Shown: positions 52,621 to 61,414 of the stretch, piece after piece
Layout of the letters: every line of letters starts with the position of its first letter
How positions within the stretch are numbered: position 1 is the first letter of the stretch
DNA from: Pelagibius sp.
GTDB taxonomy: Bacteria > Pseudomonadota > Alphaproteobacteria > Kiloniellales > Kiloniellaceae
NCBI GenBank assembly: GCA_028280305.1
Contig: JANQMC010000082.1
Span: forward strand, 62,001-126,000
Reading direction: 5' to 3'
Length of the DNA: 64,000 nucleotides
The notes under the pieces: model-generated
Database searches by the model: none
The model's input: the letters and a program-made list of their open reading frames with translations, nothing else
What the model was told of the DNA's origin: nothing
Position numbers and translations under genes: made by a program

Positions 52621-52868
52621 TGTTTGTCTGTTGTCCCCGCTGCGCGCCGGATCGGGTCTGCCTGCCCAGCTCCCCCCCAACCGGCGCCTGAATAACACCT
52701 CGCAAAGCCTTCGTTCCGGATCCGAAACGCTGGTAACGGCCCGGTCGGCGCTTTATCTCTTGTTCCATGGACCCGGCCTGACCCATAAGAGGCAGATTTT
52801 TTGAGGCAGACTGCGACCTTGCGCCAACGTGACATGGCTCGACCGCCGCCGTAAAGTGACCAATAGAG

Positions 52869-54014
52869 ATGCAAGAAACCGCCAAGTATCCGAAATCCGC
52901 CGATCCTGCCATTCTGCAGGCGGTGGAGCGCGCTCTGGCCGAGCTGCGGCGGGGCGCCACCATCGTGCTGCACGACTGGTCCGGCAAGGGCGCGCTGGTC
53001 CAGGCGGCGGAACTGGCCAATCCGGAAGGTCTCGCCGCCCTGGCCGGGCTGACAGGTACCGAAGCCATGCTGCTGCTCACCGCGCGGCGCGCCCAGGCGC
53101 TCGGCATGGCCGAGGCCGACGCGCTGATCGCCAGCGGTGGCGTGCTTGGCCTGGCCCTGGATGACCGGGAGGCCGAGCGGATCCGGGCCCTTGCCGATCC
53201 GACGGCGCCGGAGGCCCGGAACACGAGAGCGCGGCGGGTCGTCGCCGCGCCCGCCGGGCTGGATGTCGCGGCGGTCGAGCTGACCAAGCTGGCGCGGCTG
53301 CTTCCAGCGGCCCTTCTTGCGCCCCTGCCGGGCAGCCCGGTGCAGAGTCCGCTGGCCTGGGCCGACGCCCGCGACCTGATGGCGGTGACCGCAGCCAACG
53401 TGTCCGAGTACCGTTTCGCCGCCGCGCGCTCCCTGACCGCGGTGGCCAATGCCGCCGTGCCTTTGGCGGAGGCCGAGCAGGCCCGTATCGTCGCCTTCCG
53501 CCCGGACGACGGCGGCACCGAGCATCTGGCCATCATCGTCGGTGAACCCGATCCGAGTGAACCTCTGCTGCTGCGTATGCATTCCGAATGCTTCACCGGC
53601 GACCTGCTGTCGTCGCTGCGCTGCGATTGCGGCGAGCAGCTGCGCGGCGCCATCAAGGCGATGTCCGATGCGGGTGCCGGCATTCTGCTTTACCTGACCC
53701 AGGAAGGCCGCGGCATCGGCCTGGTCAACAAGCTGCGGGCCTATACCCTGCAGGACCTTGGGTCCGATACGCTGGATGCCAACGAGCAGCTCGGTTTCGA
53801 CGCCGATGAGCGGGTCTACCTGCCGGCAGCCCAGATGCTGCATCACCTGGGCTTTCGCCGGGTCCGGCTGATGACCAACAATCCCCAGAAAGTGGCCGCC
53901 CTGAGCCGCTTCGGCATCGCGGTGGAAGAGCGGGTCGAGCACAGTTTTCCCTCCAACGGCCACAACGCCTTTTACCTTGCCACCAAGGCGGACCGCTTCG
54001 GGCATCTGTTCTAG
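52869..54014 (+). CDS. ribA: GTP cyclohydrolase II with degenerate RibB-like N-terminal domain
   Basis: The 381-residue protein has an intact GTP cyclohydrolase II C-domain (residues about 190-381): the zinc site CFTGDLLSSLRCDC, the catalytic region YLTQEGRGIGLVNKLRAY and NEQLGFDADERVY. It makes 2,5-diamino-6-ribosylamino-pyrimidinone phosphate, the first riboflavin step. Residues about 20-185 resemble RibB (DHBP synthase) but lack the RENEGD metal/substrate motif (here HDWSGKGAL). So this half should not make DHBP; a separate RibB is expected elsewhere. The stop TAG is at the edge of a B-module repeat. Confidence 0.94.
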   Translation: MQETAKYPKSADPAILQAVERALAELRRGATIVLHDWSGKGALVQAAELANPEGLAALAGLTGTEAMLLLTARRAQALGMAEADALIASGGVLGLALDDREAERIRALADPTAPEARNTRARRVVAAPAGLDVAAVELTKLARLLPAALLAPLPGSPVQSPLAWADARDLMAVTAANVSEYRFAAARSLTAVANAAVPLAEAEQARIVAFRPDDGGTEHLAIIVGEPDPSEPLLLRMHSECFTGDLLSSLRCDCGEQLRGAIKAMSDAGAGILLYLTQEGRGIGLVNKLRAYTLQDLGSDTLDANEQLGFDADERVYLPAAQMLHHLGFRRVRLMTNNPQKVAALSRFGIAVEERVEHSFPSNGHNAFYLATKADRFGHLF

Positions 54015-54151
54015 AGCAGATCCAGGTTTGATCGAATCGCCTTAGCGATCCATCTAACCCGGTGAATCTGCTCTAAACACTTGATGGCGATCGGATTCAC
54101 ATGTTTTGGCGCAACCACGAAGTGGTTGCGTCAAAACATGATCCGATCTAG
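54011..54151. repeat. Interspersed palindromic repeat, modules B and A (copy 5, inverted)
   Basis: Module B (54011-54075, CTAGAGCAGATCCAGGTTTG...CCCGGTGAATCTGCTCTA) is followed by module A (54083-54151, GCGATCGGATTCACATGTTTTGG...CAAAACATGATCCGATCTAG). Order and orientation are reversed relative to the other copies. The element starts in the ribA stop codon. Confidence 0.9.
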
Positions 54152-54309
54152 AGCCTATCTCGGCAAATCCCCCCAAATCAGCGCTTTTTCGCCGGTCACA
54201 TATTGCCGGGCGGAAGACAGGTGGGGCAGGCTGACTTGTATAACCATTTGATTATCATGAGTTTTCCGTTTGGCCCGCATCTTGCTGAGCCTCTGCGGAA
54301 GGAGGATTC

Positions 54310-55359
54310 ATGGGCGACATTCAGTTTTCCCGGGGCTATGTGAACCAGCAGGCGGCCGATGCCGGCCGTTTCGGTCAGCGTGCGGCTGCGCCCGATACGC
54401 CGCGCCCCGATGCGAAGACGTCCCCAAATACGATGGCCGCTCAAGACGAGACCGACGGCGAGTTCGGCTTCGACGACTTCCTGGACATCATCAATCCGCT
54501 GCAGCACATCCCCATTGTCTCGACCCTCTACCGCGAGCTGACCGGTGACGAGATCTCGGCCCCGGCGCGCATCTTCGGGGGCACGCTGTTTGGCGGTCCC
54601 ACGGGTTTCGTTTCCGCCGTCGCCAACACCTTCTTCGACGAGATTGCCGGTGAGGACGTCGGCACCAGCGTTCTGGCCTTCTTCGGTGGCGACGGGGCCG
54701 ATGAGGAACCGCAACTCGCCACGCCGAATACCGATCTGGCCGGGGAGAACTTTTCCGCAGCCCCCTTGGTAACGGCGGCCAGCCGGACAACCACGGACCC
54801 GACGGGCCCGGCCCCCGCCGCAGCCGCGACAAACACGGTGATCCCCGCCGGGTTGCTGCCGATCACGGCGCCGCCCAGGGTTCTATCCACGGGGGTTCCT
54901 CTATCCACGGGGGTTCCGGCACCCCCCAGCAGTTCTCGTCAGGCCGGCTCTCTTCAGGAAAGTGACCGCAAGCAAGTGAGCGGCAACGACGGCGTTCTGA
55001 CGGGACAGGATGCCTTGAGCGCCCTGTTCAACGACCTGCGCCGCGGCGCGGCGGCGGCTCCCCTGCCATCGACGGCGGCGCCCGCCGCGACCGGACCGTC
55101 CCGCGAAACCCAGCCGCCGCGCCAGACTCCCGAGAATGACAAGGCAACCGGCCGGGTTCTGAACACCCAGGTGGATTCAGGGGCCGATACGACGACGGCC
55201 CCCGATCCGGCTGTCCCGGATGCCGCCCCGGATGCCGCCCCGGATGCCGCATTGGCCAATCAGATGTTGATGGCGCTGGACAAGTATCAGGCCATGACCC
55301 GGCAACGGGGCCTAGCCAACCCGCCACCGCCAAACCCGCATCAGCCTGAGCGTCTCTGA
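54310..55359 (+). CDS. Conserved hypothetical protein with disordered C-terminus
   Basis: The 349-residue product has a compact conserved-looking part (about 53-130, FDDFLDIINPLQHIPIVSTLYRELTGDEISAPARIFGG then TLFGGPTGFVSAVANTFFDEIAGEDVG) with a glycine-rich hydrophobic hairpin and a likely membrane-interacting stretch. The remaining 200 residues are Pro/Ala/Thr-rich and disordered, with an 18-bp tandem duplication (LSTGVP twice) and DAAP repeats. GGAAGGAG lies just before the ATG. I recall proteins with this N-terminal motif in other Rhodospirillales, with no function assigned. Confidence 0.75.
   Translation: MGDIQFSRGYVNQQAADAGRFGQRAAAPDTPRPDAKTSPNTMAAQDETDGEFGFDDFLDIINPLQHIPIVSTLYRELTGDEISAPARIFGGTLFGGPTGFVSAVANTFFDEIAGEDVGTSVLAFFGGDGADEEPQLATPNTDLAGENFSAAPLVTAASRTTTDPTGPAPAAAATNTVIPAGLLPITAPPRVLSTGVPLSTGVPAPPSSSRQAGSLQESDRKQVSGNDGVLTGQDALSALFNDLRRGAAAAPLPSTAAPAATGPSRETQPPRQTPENDKATGRVLNTQVDSGADTTTAPDPAVPDAAPDAAPDAALANQMLMALDKYQAMTRQRGLANPPPPNPHQPERL
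54883..54918 (+). repeat. 18-bp tandem duplication inside the hypothetical gene
   Basis: The unit CTATCCACGGGGGTTCC(T/G) occurs twice in a row and encodes the repeat LSTGVP-LSTGVP in the disordered region. Confidence 0.9.
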
Positions 55360-55419
55360 GATTCCGCCGGGTGAGTTCGTTACTGGTGAGGTCATAAGAG
55401 GCCGCGATAGACTGCAGCC

Positions 55420-55944
55420 ATGGACCTGATCGTTTTTCCGGACAAGAACGGCTTTTCGGCGCTTTGGGGGGAGCGGCGCTGGCGCTGCGCCGTCGGCCGC
55501 AGCGGTCTGACCGCCGATAAGCGCGAGGGAGACGGCGCCACGCCGATCGGAACCTGGGCGCTGCGCCGCCTGCTCTTTCGCGGCGACCGGGCCGACCGCC
55601 CGTCCACGGGCCTGCCCAGCCAGGCGATTGCCAGAAACGACGGCTGGTGCGATGCCCCCGATGATCCGGCCTACAACCAGCAGATCGGCCTGCCCTATGC
55701 GGCGAGCCACGAGGAACTCTGGCGCGACGATGCGATCTACGACCTGATCGTGGTGCTGGGCCACAACGACGATCCGGTGATCCCGGGGCTCGGCAGCGCG
55801 ATTTTCCTGCATCTGGCCCGCGACGGCTTCAGCGGTACCGAGGGCTGTGTGGCCCTGGAGCGCGCGAACCTGATAACCCTGCTGGCGGAGGCCAAACCCG
55901 GCGATGCCGTGCGGGTGCTGGCCGCGGCGCCGAGCGGGCTTTAG
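55420..55944 (+). CDS. L,D-transpeptidase (YkuD)-family protein
   Basis: The 174-residue protein is a bare YkuD-type catalytic domain. The active-site motif is FLHLARDGFSGTEGCVAL (H-x-n-S-G-T-x-G-C), with catalytic Cys near 146, and the N-terminal half has GRSGLTADKREGDGATPIG. No signal peptide is obvious; the short type with WxxDD(A)IYDLIVVLGHN is common in alphaproteobacteria. It may crosslink peptidoglycan or attach lipoproteins if exported by an unrecognised signal; otherwise a cytoplasmic role would be unusual. Confidence 0.88.
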   Translation: MDLIVFPDKNGFSALWGERRWRCAVGRSGLTADKREGDGATPIGTWALRRLLFRGDRADRPSTGLPSQAIARNDGWCDAPDDPAYNQQIGLPYAASHEELWRDDAIYDLIVVLGHNDDPVIPGLGSAIFLHLARDGFSGTEGCVALERANLITLLAEAKPGDAVRVLAAAPSGL

Positions 55945-55947
55945 CCT

Positions 55948-55975
55948 GCTCAAGCGCTTGTGAAGGCGCTTGAGC
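55948..55975. other. Perfect hairpin after the L,D-transpeptidase gene
   Basis: A 10-bp stem GCTCAAGCGC/GCGCTTGAGC (55948-55957, 55966-55975) with an eight-base loop (TTGTGAAG) starts three bases after the stop codon. There is no T-run; it may act as an mRNA 3'-end stabiliser or weak terminator. Confidence 0.55.
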
Positions 55976-56047
55976 ACAAGATTGGAAACGCCGAGGCGAG
56001 AGACTACGTAAAGCTATGGGAAAGCGTTCGAGTGTCAGGAGCCCCCG

Positions 56048-56668
56048 ATGCCTACAAGCCCCCGCGTATCCCCTCTCACGAACCGCCCTCGTCAGACAGG
56101 ACTGCTGCTGGCCGCCGCCTTTGTCGGGCTGGCCGGCCTTTCCGGCTGCGCCGCCGACAGCAAAGGCGTGGTTTACAACAAGAACTTCACGGCCGGCTAT
56201 TCGCCCACGAGCCTTTCGGCCCTGCGCCAGCCCCTGCTGGTGGAGACATTTGGTCTGCCGGGCGCCGGGCAGACGCAGCAGGCCGTCACCGAAGCAACAG
56301 TGAACGGTCTCAGGGACAACGGCCCCCGCTGGGCCCAACTGAGCTACAGCGGCAATCCTGTGGATGCGCCCAACCCACCGTACAAATTGCGCTTTGCCTA
56401 CGGCGCCCCGGTGGCCTTTGCCCGTGCCGATCTCTGCGGCGAAGGTCTGCAGGCGAGCGACGTCGGCGGCGACGGCAGCAGCGGACGCGCGGTGGCGGCG
56501 CTCTGCCGCGGCACGCGCTTCGTGGCCATTGCCGAGGGCTCGCCCGGCGTGAACGCCGACATCGCCTCGGCGGACTTCTCGAACTTCGTCGGCTTGGTCG
56601 GACGGCAGGTGTTGCCGCGGCGCAATCCGGTCGTCGACGACGACTGCCTGTTCAGGATCTGCGACTGA
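56048..56668 (+). CDS. Lipoprotein of unknown function
   Basis: The 206-residue product has a basic start, a hydrophobic stretch and the lipobox LAGLSGC (Cys about 34), so it is probably a lipid-anchored periplasmic protein. The remainder contains GDGSSGRAVAALCRGTRFVAIAEGS with four further cysteines in the C-terminal half (LCGEG, LCRGT, DDCLFRICD) that could make disulfides. It does not match a family I can name. It is the kind of cargo handled by LolA, encoded at 26154. Confidence 0.75.
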   Translation: MPTSPRVSPLTNRPRQTGLLLAAAFVGLAGLSGCAADSKGVVYNKNFTAGYSPTSLSALRQPLLVETFGLPGAGQTQQAVTEATVNGLRDNGPRWAQLSYSGNPVDAPNPPYKLRFAYGAPVAFARADLCGEGLQASDVGGDGSSGRAVAALCRGTRFVAIAEGSPGVNADIASADFSNFVGLVGRQVLPRRNPVVDDDCLFRICD

Positions 56669-56674
56669 AAAGGC

Positions 56675-57364
56675 TCAGGCGGCCGGCTTGACCGGGCGCG
56701 GGCCGAAAACCCCGGTACCCACACGGACCAGATCGGCGCCAAAACGGATGGCGGTCTCGTAATCACCGCTCATGCCCATGGAAAGCGCTAAAGGGGCGTC
56801 CGGCGTGCTGTTGCGCCGCGCGATTTCGCGCAGGAAGGCGAAATGCAGCGCCGCCGCCTCGTCCACCGGCGGGATGCACATCAATCCTTTGACATTGAGG
56901 CCCTGATCCCGGCAGTCGGCGATGAAGGCATCGGCGTCCCGCGGCATAATCCCGGCTTTCTGCGGCTCCTCGCCGGTGTTCACCTGAATGAAGCAATCCG
57001 GACTGTGGCCGCTCTTTTCCGCTTCCTTGGCAAGCGCGCGGGCCAGCTTGGGGCGGTCCAGGGTTTCGATGACATCGAAGAGGGCAAGCGCCTCTTTCAC
57101 CTTATTGGTCTGCAGCGGCCCGATCAGATGAAGACGCAGGTCCGGATGAACCGCGCGCAGGGCTGGAAACTTTGCTTTTGCCTCCTGCACGCGGTTCTCA
57201 CCAAACACCCGCTGGCCGGCCGCCAGGGCCTGTTCCACGGCTTCGGCAGGCTGCACCTTGCTCACCGCCACGAGAGCAACGTCCTCGGGTGAACGCGCCG
57301 CCGCCGTTGCGGCAGCCGCCATGCGCGCCCGCACCTCAGCCAGATTTTCCGTGATATCCACCAT
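56675..57364 (-). CDS. YggS-family PLP homeostasis protein
   Basis: The 229-residue product is a full-length YggS/PLPBP fold-type III protein, a TIM barrel with the PLP-lysine in LVAVSKVQPAEAV (residue about 36), FGENRVQEAKAKF, HLIGPLQTNKVKEAL, and the phosphate loop SMGMSGDYETAIRFGADLVRVG. The protein binds PLP but has no known enzymatic activity and keeps vitamin-B6 and amino-acid pools in balance. It is convergent with the lipoprotein gene. Confidence 0.95.
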   Translation of the reverse strand: MVDITENLAEVRARMAAAATAAARSPEDVALVAVSKVQPAEAVEQALAAGQRVFGENRVQEAKAKFPALRAVHPDLRLHLIGPLQTNKVKEALALFDVIETLDRPKLARALAKEAEKSGHSPDCFIQVNTGEEPQKAGIMPRDADAFIADCRDQGLNVKGLMCIPPVDEAAALHFAFLREIARRNSTPDAPLALSMGMSGDYETAIRFGADLVRVGTGVFGPRPVKPAA

Positions 57365-57383
57365 GGATCTTCCTATCGATGCT

Positions 57384-58211
57384 CTAAAGATAGTCGAAGC
57401 GCTTCATCTGGGCGCCATGATCCTGTTCCAGCCGACTTACCTGCTCGACCGTCAGCTTTTCACGCCAACCGCCGGACTTTCCGGAGCGGAAGAAGCGCTG
57501 ACTGTGCAGCGAGCGTTCGGTGAATCCCTCTTCGGTCTCCATTTTTTTCAGCCGCTTGAAGTCGGCATGGTCGATTGCCCTTTCTATCCGCGCGGTGTCT
57601 TTGGCAATGCCGAAGCGCCGGGCGATGCGACCGAACTGATCCAAGGGATCGGCCAGCAGGTCTTCGTAGCGCACCGTGTAAATGCCGGGGTGGTTCCATT
57701 TGGTCCAGGACTCGACGTGGTTGGACCAGCTGGAGATCAGTTCGTGGACGATTGTGCCCGGCATGGCCGCAGCGAGGCTGGCGGGATCGGCCATCTTGGC
57801 GATCATCTCATCCAGGGACTTGCCGAAATGGTCGGCAGCGGAGAGGACAACGTCGCGGGGGTCGCGAATGATGTAGATCGCCCCGAGGGTCGCCTGCATG
57901 GAGAAGATCGGCTGCCCGTAATCCTCACCGAAGTAGCTGTGAGTCTTCATCGGGATGACGTTTTTGTTGAGGCTGACGGCGCGTTCCTGGGCCTTGGGCC
58001 GCAGGGCGGCAATCTCCCTGGGTTTCAGCTCGCTAAGCGGGCGCTTTGACAAGGGCTGCAACCAGGTTTCCGCCGGCTCGCTGGGACAGATTTGGCCGAT
58101 CCGCTGCAGGGGCAGCGGCTCTGTCGCATCGAGAATGAGGTTTGCCAGGAAAGCCCGCATCCAGGTGTTTCCCGACTTGGGATAGGAGGCCAGCCAGAGA
58201 ATGCCGGGCAT
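57384..58211 (-). CDS. Sulfotransferase-family protein (tandem copy 2)
   Basis: The 275-residue product has the PAPS-binding 5'-phosphosulfate loop LASYPKSGNTWMRAFLANLI at the N-terminus, the RDPRDVVLSAADHFG 3'-phosphate-binding strand-helix, and FRSGKSGGWREKLT, the family's end motif. It would transfer sulfate from PAPS to a hydroxyl of a lipid, sugar or protein. It lies two bases after the neighbouring homologue at 58214 and shares its order of motifs, so it is a tandem duplicate. It is 19 bp upstream of the YggS gene. Confidence 0.9.
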   Translation of the reverse strand: MPGILWLASYPKSGNTWMRAFLANLILDATEPLPLQRIGQICPSEPAETWLQPLSKRPLSELKPREIAALRPKAQERAVSLNKNVIPMKTHSYFGEDYGQPIFSMQATLGAIYIIRDPRDVVLSAADHFGKSLDEMIAKMADPASLAAAMPGTIVHELISSWSNHVESWTKWNHPGIYTVRYEDLLADPLDQFGRIARRFGIAKDTARIERAIDHADFKRLKKMETEEGFTERSLHSQRFFRSGKSGGWREKLTVEQVSRLEQDHGAQMKRFDYL

Positions 58212-58213
58212 GG

Positions 58214-59053
58214 TCAGGCCTCGTCCTGAAGATAGCCGAAACGTTTCATCTGAACCGCATGGTCGCGTTCTATGGCCGCCGCCTGGGAGGGGCTCAGTTT
58301 ATCGCGCCAGCCGCCGGATTTGCCGGAGCGGAAGAAGCGCTGGCTGTTCACGGATTTCTCGACAAAGCCGGTTTCGGCCTCCTGGGCCTGGAGCGTCTTG
58401 AAGGATGAGAACTGCACGGCCCGCCCGATCCGCTCGTCGTCCTGAGTGATGCCGAGCTTACGGGCGACGCCGCCCAGTTGGCGCAGCGGATCCACCAGCA
58501 TGTCCTCGTAGCGCAGCACCATCAGCGGGCTGTGCCGCCACTTGGTCCAGGATTTCACGTGGTCCGACCAGCTGCTCATGCGCTCGTAGACGGTATTGCC
58601 CGCCATGGCCCGGCCGCGGGTCGTCTTGTCGCCCATCATCTCGATCGCCTGATCGATCGTAAGACCATAGTGGTCGGCCGCCGAAAGCAAGACATCGCGC
58701 GGATCGCGGACGATGTAGATGACGCCGATACTGGCCTTCACCGAAATCGTCGGATAACCGTAGTCCTTGCCGAGAAAACTGTGGGTTTTCATGGGCATGA
58801 TGTTCTTGTTCAGGCTGGCGGCGCGTTCCTGCGCCCGGGTCCGCAGGGCGGCGACCCTCTTGTTGCTGAGGGTACCGGGCGCGTCCTTGGTGAGCGGCGC
58901 AAACCAGACCTCGTTGGGTTCGCTGGAGCAGACCTCGTTGATCCGCCGAAGCGGCAGCGGCGCCGCTTCATCGAGGATCAGATTGGCCAAGAACACCCGC
59001 ATCCAGGTGTTTCCCGACTTTGGATAGGAAGCCAGCCAGAGGATTCCGGGCAT
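58214..59053 (-). CDS. Sulfotransferase-family protein (tandem copy 1)
   Basis: The 279-residue product starts LWLASYPKSGNTWMRVFLANLI and has RDPRDVLLSAADHYG and FRSGKSGGWRDKLSPSQ, the same three motifs as the downstream copy, with clear but incomplete identity. The start 59053 is chosen because it aligns with the start of the downstream copy; an upstream ATG would add 15 residues. The PAPS-binding residues look intact. Acceptor unknown. Confidence 0.9.
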   Translation of the reverse strand: MPGILWLASYPKSGNTWMRVFLANLILDEAAPLPLRRINEVCSSEPNEVWFAPLTKDAPGTLSNKRVAALRTRAQERAASLNKNIMPMKTHSFLGKDYGYPTISVKASIGVIYIVRDPRDVLLSAADHYGLTIDQAIEMMGDKTTRGRAMAGNTVYERMSSWSDHVKSWTKWRHSPLMVLRYEDMLVDPLRQLGGVARKLGITQDDERIGRAVQFSSFKTLQAQEAETGFVEKSVNSQRFFRSGKSGGWRDKLSPSQAAAIERDHAVQMKRFGYLQDEA

Positions 59054-59448
59054 CGCAGCGTTAACCTTAGAGAACAGAGGGGGCCGGGCGTCGCGCACGG
59101 CATTGCCTGGACTGCTCTAGGCAAATCCCGCCCTGGACGCAAGCGAGGGGATCGGGCGGCTCGTCGGAAAAGTTAACAGCGGTCGCAAAATAATCGCATA
59201 GCGATATATTTTTGATGTCATAAACAACCGAATGGCGCAATGCCAGCTTCTCGTATGAACGCAGCGCCCTTGACGAAGTGTTTGGTCTACCGCCGAAATT
59301 CCCGACTGTTGCACCAAAGGCACAGTGTGTCGCAAAAACAACTTAACACCCTTGCCCGCCCTTGCGATCCGCAGCCCAGGCTAGTACCAACAATCCATCC
59401 CGTGGCTTGGGGTACCCACAATAGACACCGTATTTGGAGCTTTTCGGA
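59054..59448. other. Intergenic region between sulfotransferase and porin genes
   Basis: The 395 bp contain no credible gene. A short dyad ATCGC-ATA-GCGAT occurs at about 59192, in a visibly AT-richer stretch which is likely to be the porin promoter region. Confidence 0.45.
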
Positions 59449-60513
59449 ATGAAAAAAGTATTGATGGCAAGCAGTGCCATTGTCGGGGCGACTGTCCTGG
59501 CAGCTTCGCCTGCCGCTGCCCAGGAGTTGACGCTGAATGCGTTCCAGGTCTTCGTGGCCTCGGGCGGCGATGCAGACAATGACAGCTCGGACCGGGGTTT
59601 CGCGTTCTCGACGAACACGGAAATCCACGTCAAAGGTGAGATCATGGCCGACAACGGCATCACCTTTGGCTTCCGCGTTGAGATCGAAGCTGATTCCGGC
59701 GAAGACAACAACGTCGACGAAAACAGCATCTACGCTCAGGGCAGCTTCGGTAAGCTGGAATTCGGTAACAACGACGGCGCCGAAGACACCTTCATGGTGA
59801 ACGGCTCGAATTCCGGCGTTGATTACGGTGGTGTCGGTAACCCGACCTCCAACTTCCTGGATACGGCTTTTGGTGGCAACGCGCCGACCTCCGTCGACAT
59901 GACCGACTCGAGCGACGCGACGAAGATCACCTACACCACGCCGAACTTCAACGGCTTCAGCGCCGGTATCAGCTACACGCCTGACACTCAGGACGGGTCG
60001 GATGGCAATAGCTTTGCTGCCGCAAACACCGGCCTTAACAGTGATGGCGATTCCGTGGGCATCCACGATCACGTCGGTCTCGGCCTCGGCTACGACGGTG
60101 AGTTCAATGGTGTTGGTGTCGAACTCGGCTTGACCGGTGGCTTTGGCTCCTTCGATGCTGAGCCGGAAGATGACTTCTTCTCCATCGGCGGCGGCGCGGC
60201 GATCAGCTACGCCGGCTTTACCTTCGCGGCGGGCGCTTTCTGGGAAGATGGCGATAACAATTCCGGAGAGCGGTGGGCTGTCGACGCTGGTATCGGTTAC
60301 GCAACCGGGCCCTGGTCGTTCTCGATCAATGGTATCACTTCTGAAAACGACAATAGTGGTGATGAACTGCTGGCCGGTTCTGCCAACGCCGGCTATCAGG
60401 TTGCCCCGGGTGTCCGCGTGTTCCTGACCGGTTATATCGGTGAGGAAGACCTCGGCGCCGGCGGCACCAACGACATCGTTGCTGTGACCAGCGGCTTGGC
60501 TGTTTCTTTCTAA
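59449..60513 (+). CDS. Outer-membrane porin (general porin type)
   Basis: The 354-residue protein has a signal peptide (MKKVLMASSAIVGATVLAASPAAAQ), a Gly/Asp/Asn-rich beta-barrel sequence with alternating hydrophobic residues, and a C-terminal Phe (LAVSF) as used for recognition by the BAM machinery. FGFRVEIEADSG and YAQGSFGKLEFGNNDG are typical of alphaproteobacterial porins. It is acidic, with many Asp/Asn loops and no cysteine. The codon choice and A+T content differ from neighbours, as expected for a highly expressed gene. A strong terminator follows. Confidence 0.93.
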   Translation: MKKVLMASSAIVGATVLAASPAAAQELTLNAFQVFVASGGDADNDSSDRGFAFSTNTEIHVKGEIMADNGITFGFRVEIEADSGEDNNVDENSIYAQGSFGKLEFGNNDGAEDTFMVNGSNSGVDYGGVGNPTSNFLDTAFGGNAPTSVDMTDSSDATKITYTTPNFNGFSAGISYTPDTQDGSDGNSFAAANTGLNSDGDSVGIHDHVGLGLGYDGEFNGVGVELGLTGGFGSFDAEPEDDFFSIGGGAAISYAGFTFAAGAFWEDGDNNSGERWAVDAGIGYATGPWSFSINGITSENDNSGDELLAGSANAGYQVAPGVRVFLTGYIGEEDLGAGGTNDIVAVTSGLAVSF

Positions 60514-60546
60514 GAAACACCGATACGCAGACCTTTTGGTCTTGGG

Positions 60547-60581
60547 ATGGGCGGCACCTTCGGGTGCCGCCCATTTCTTTT
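60547..60581 (+). terminator. Rho-independent terminator of the porin gene
   Basis: A perfect 12-bp stem ATGGGCGGCACC/GGTGCCGCCCAT (60547-60558, 60563-60574) with a TTCG tetraloop is followed by TTTCTTTT. It is 33 bp after the porin stop. Confidence 0.95.
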
Positions 60582-60687
60582 GCCCGCTTCAGGGCCCTAT
60601 GATATCTACTCGATCAAGGATTTCAGCCTGGGTCTCTCATGAGGGGCGGCCCAAGACAGATAGAGGTATTCAAGGGACCTGAAAGCG

Positions 60688-61227
60688 ATGACAACGACGG
60701 CCTTTGGCGGCGGCAGATTCAAGAGCCGGCGCTTGGTAGCCTTAGCTCTGGCATTTGTTGTGGCGGGCTGCGGCCTCGGCGGCGAAGCGACCTTCTACGA
60801 CGAGACCGAAGAGAAACTGGCGGAGACCGGCGGATCGATCCTCGGCAACGATCAGATCGGGGTCGGCGGCGATCGGCCCGACGCCAGCGGCGGCGATTCC
60901 GGAATCGGTGTGAATTCCTATCTGTGGCGCGCCTCGCTGGATACCGTCTCCTTCATGCCGCTTGCATCGGCCGATCCTTTCGGCGGGGTCATCATCACCG
61001 ACTGGTATTCACCGCCCGAATCCGCGGCGGAACGCTTCAAAATCAACGTCTACATCCTGGGCCGCGACCTGCGGGCCGACGGTGTCCGCGCGGCTGTCTT
61101 CCGCCAGCTGCAGGACCCGCGCAACGGCGCCTGGGTCGACGCGGTGGTGGAGAACACCACCTCGGTCGAGATCGAGAATGCCATCCTGACCAAAGCGCGC
61201 CAGCTCCGGATCGCGTCGCTCCAGTAA
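60688..61227 (+). CDS. DUF3576-family lipoprotein
   Basis: The 179-residue product has a signal with the lipobox-like VVAGC (Cys about 28), then the conserved DUF3576 core GIGVNSYLWRASLDTVSFMPLASADPFGGVIITDWYSPPE and a C-terminal half with KINVYILGRDLRADGVRAAVF. DUF3576 genes lie just upstream of leuS in many alphaproteobacteria, in a neighbourhood that goes on to lptE and holA. Its function is unknown; location is probably the outer-membrane inner leaflet. Confidence 0.93.
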   Translation: MTTTAFGGGRFKSRRLVALALAFVVAGCGLGGEATFYDETEEKLAETGGSILGNDQIGVGGDRPDASGGDSGIGVNSYLWRASLDTVSFMPLASADPFGGVIITDWYSPPESAAERFKINVYILGRDLRADGVRAAVFRQLQDPRNGAWVDAVVENTTSVEIENAILTKARQLRIASLQ

Positions 61228-61414
61228 CCGCGGCAAGCCGTGAAGGGCCCGAGCCGCAGGCGCAGTCTTCCGCCCCCGCGGGCGACGGCCTTTGGCCCGT
61301 CACGGACGCTGTTGCACGCCGCTCTTTCGAAACAGGTCCATACGCGAACAGAGGCGTACCCATCAGGACCCCTGCTACCGACCCAAACGAACGGGTCCCA
61401 ATTGCGATCACACC

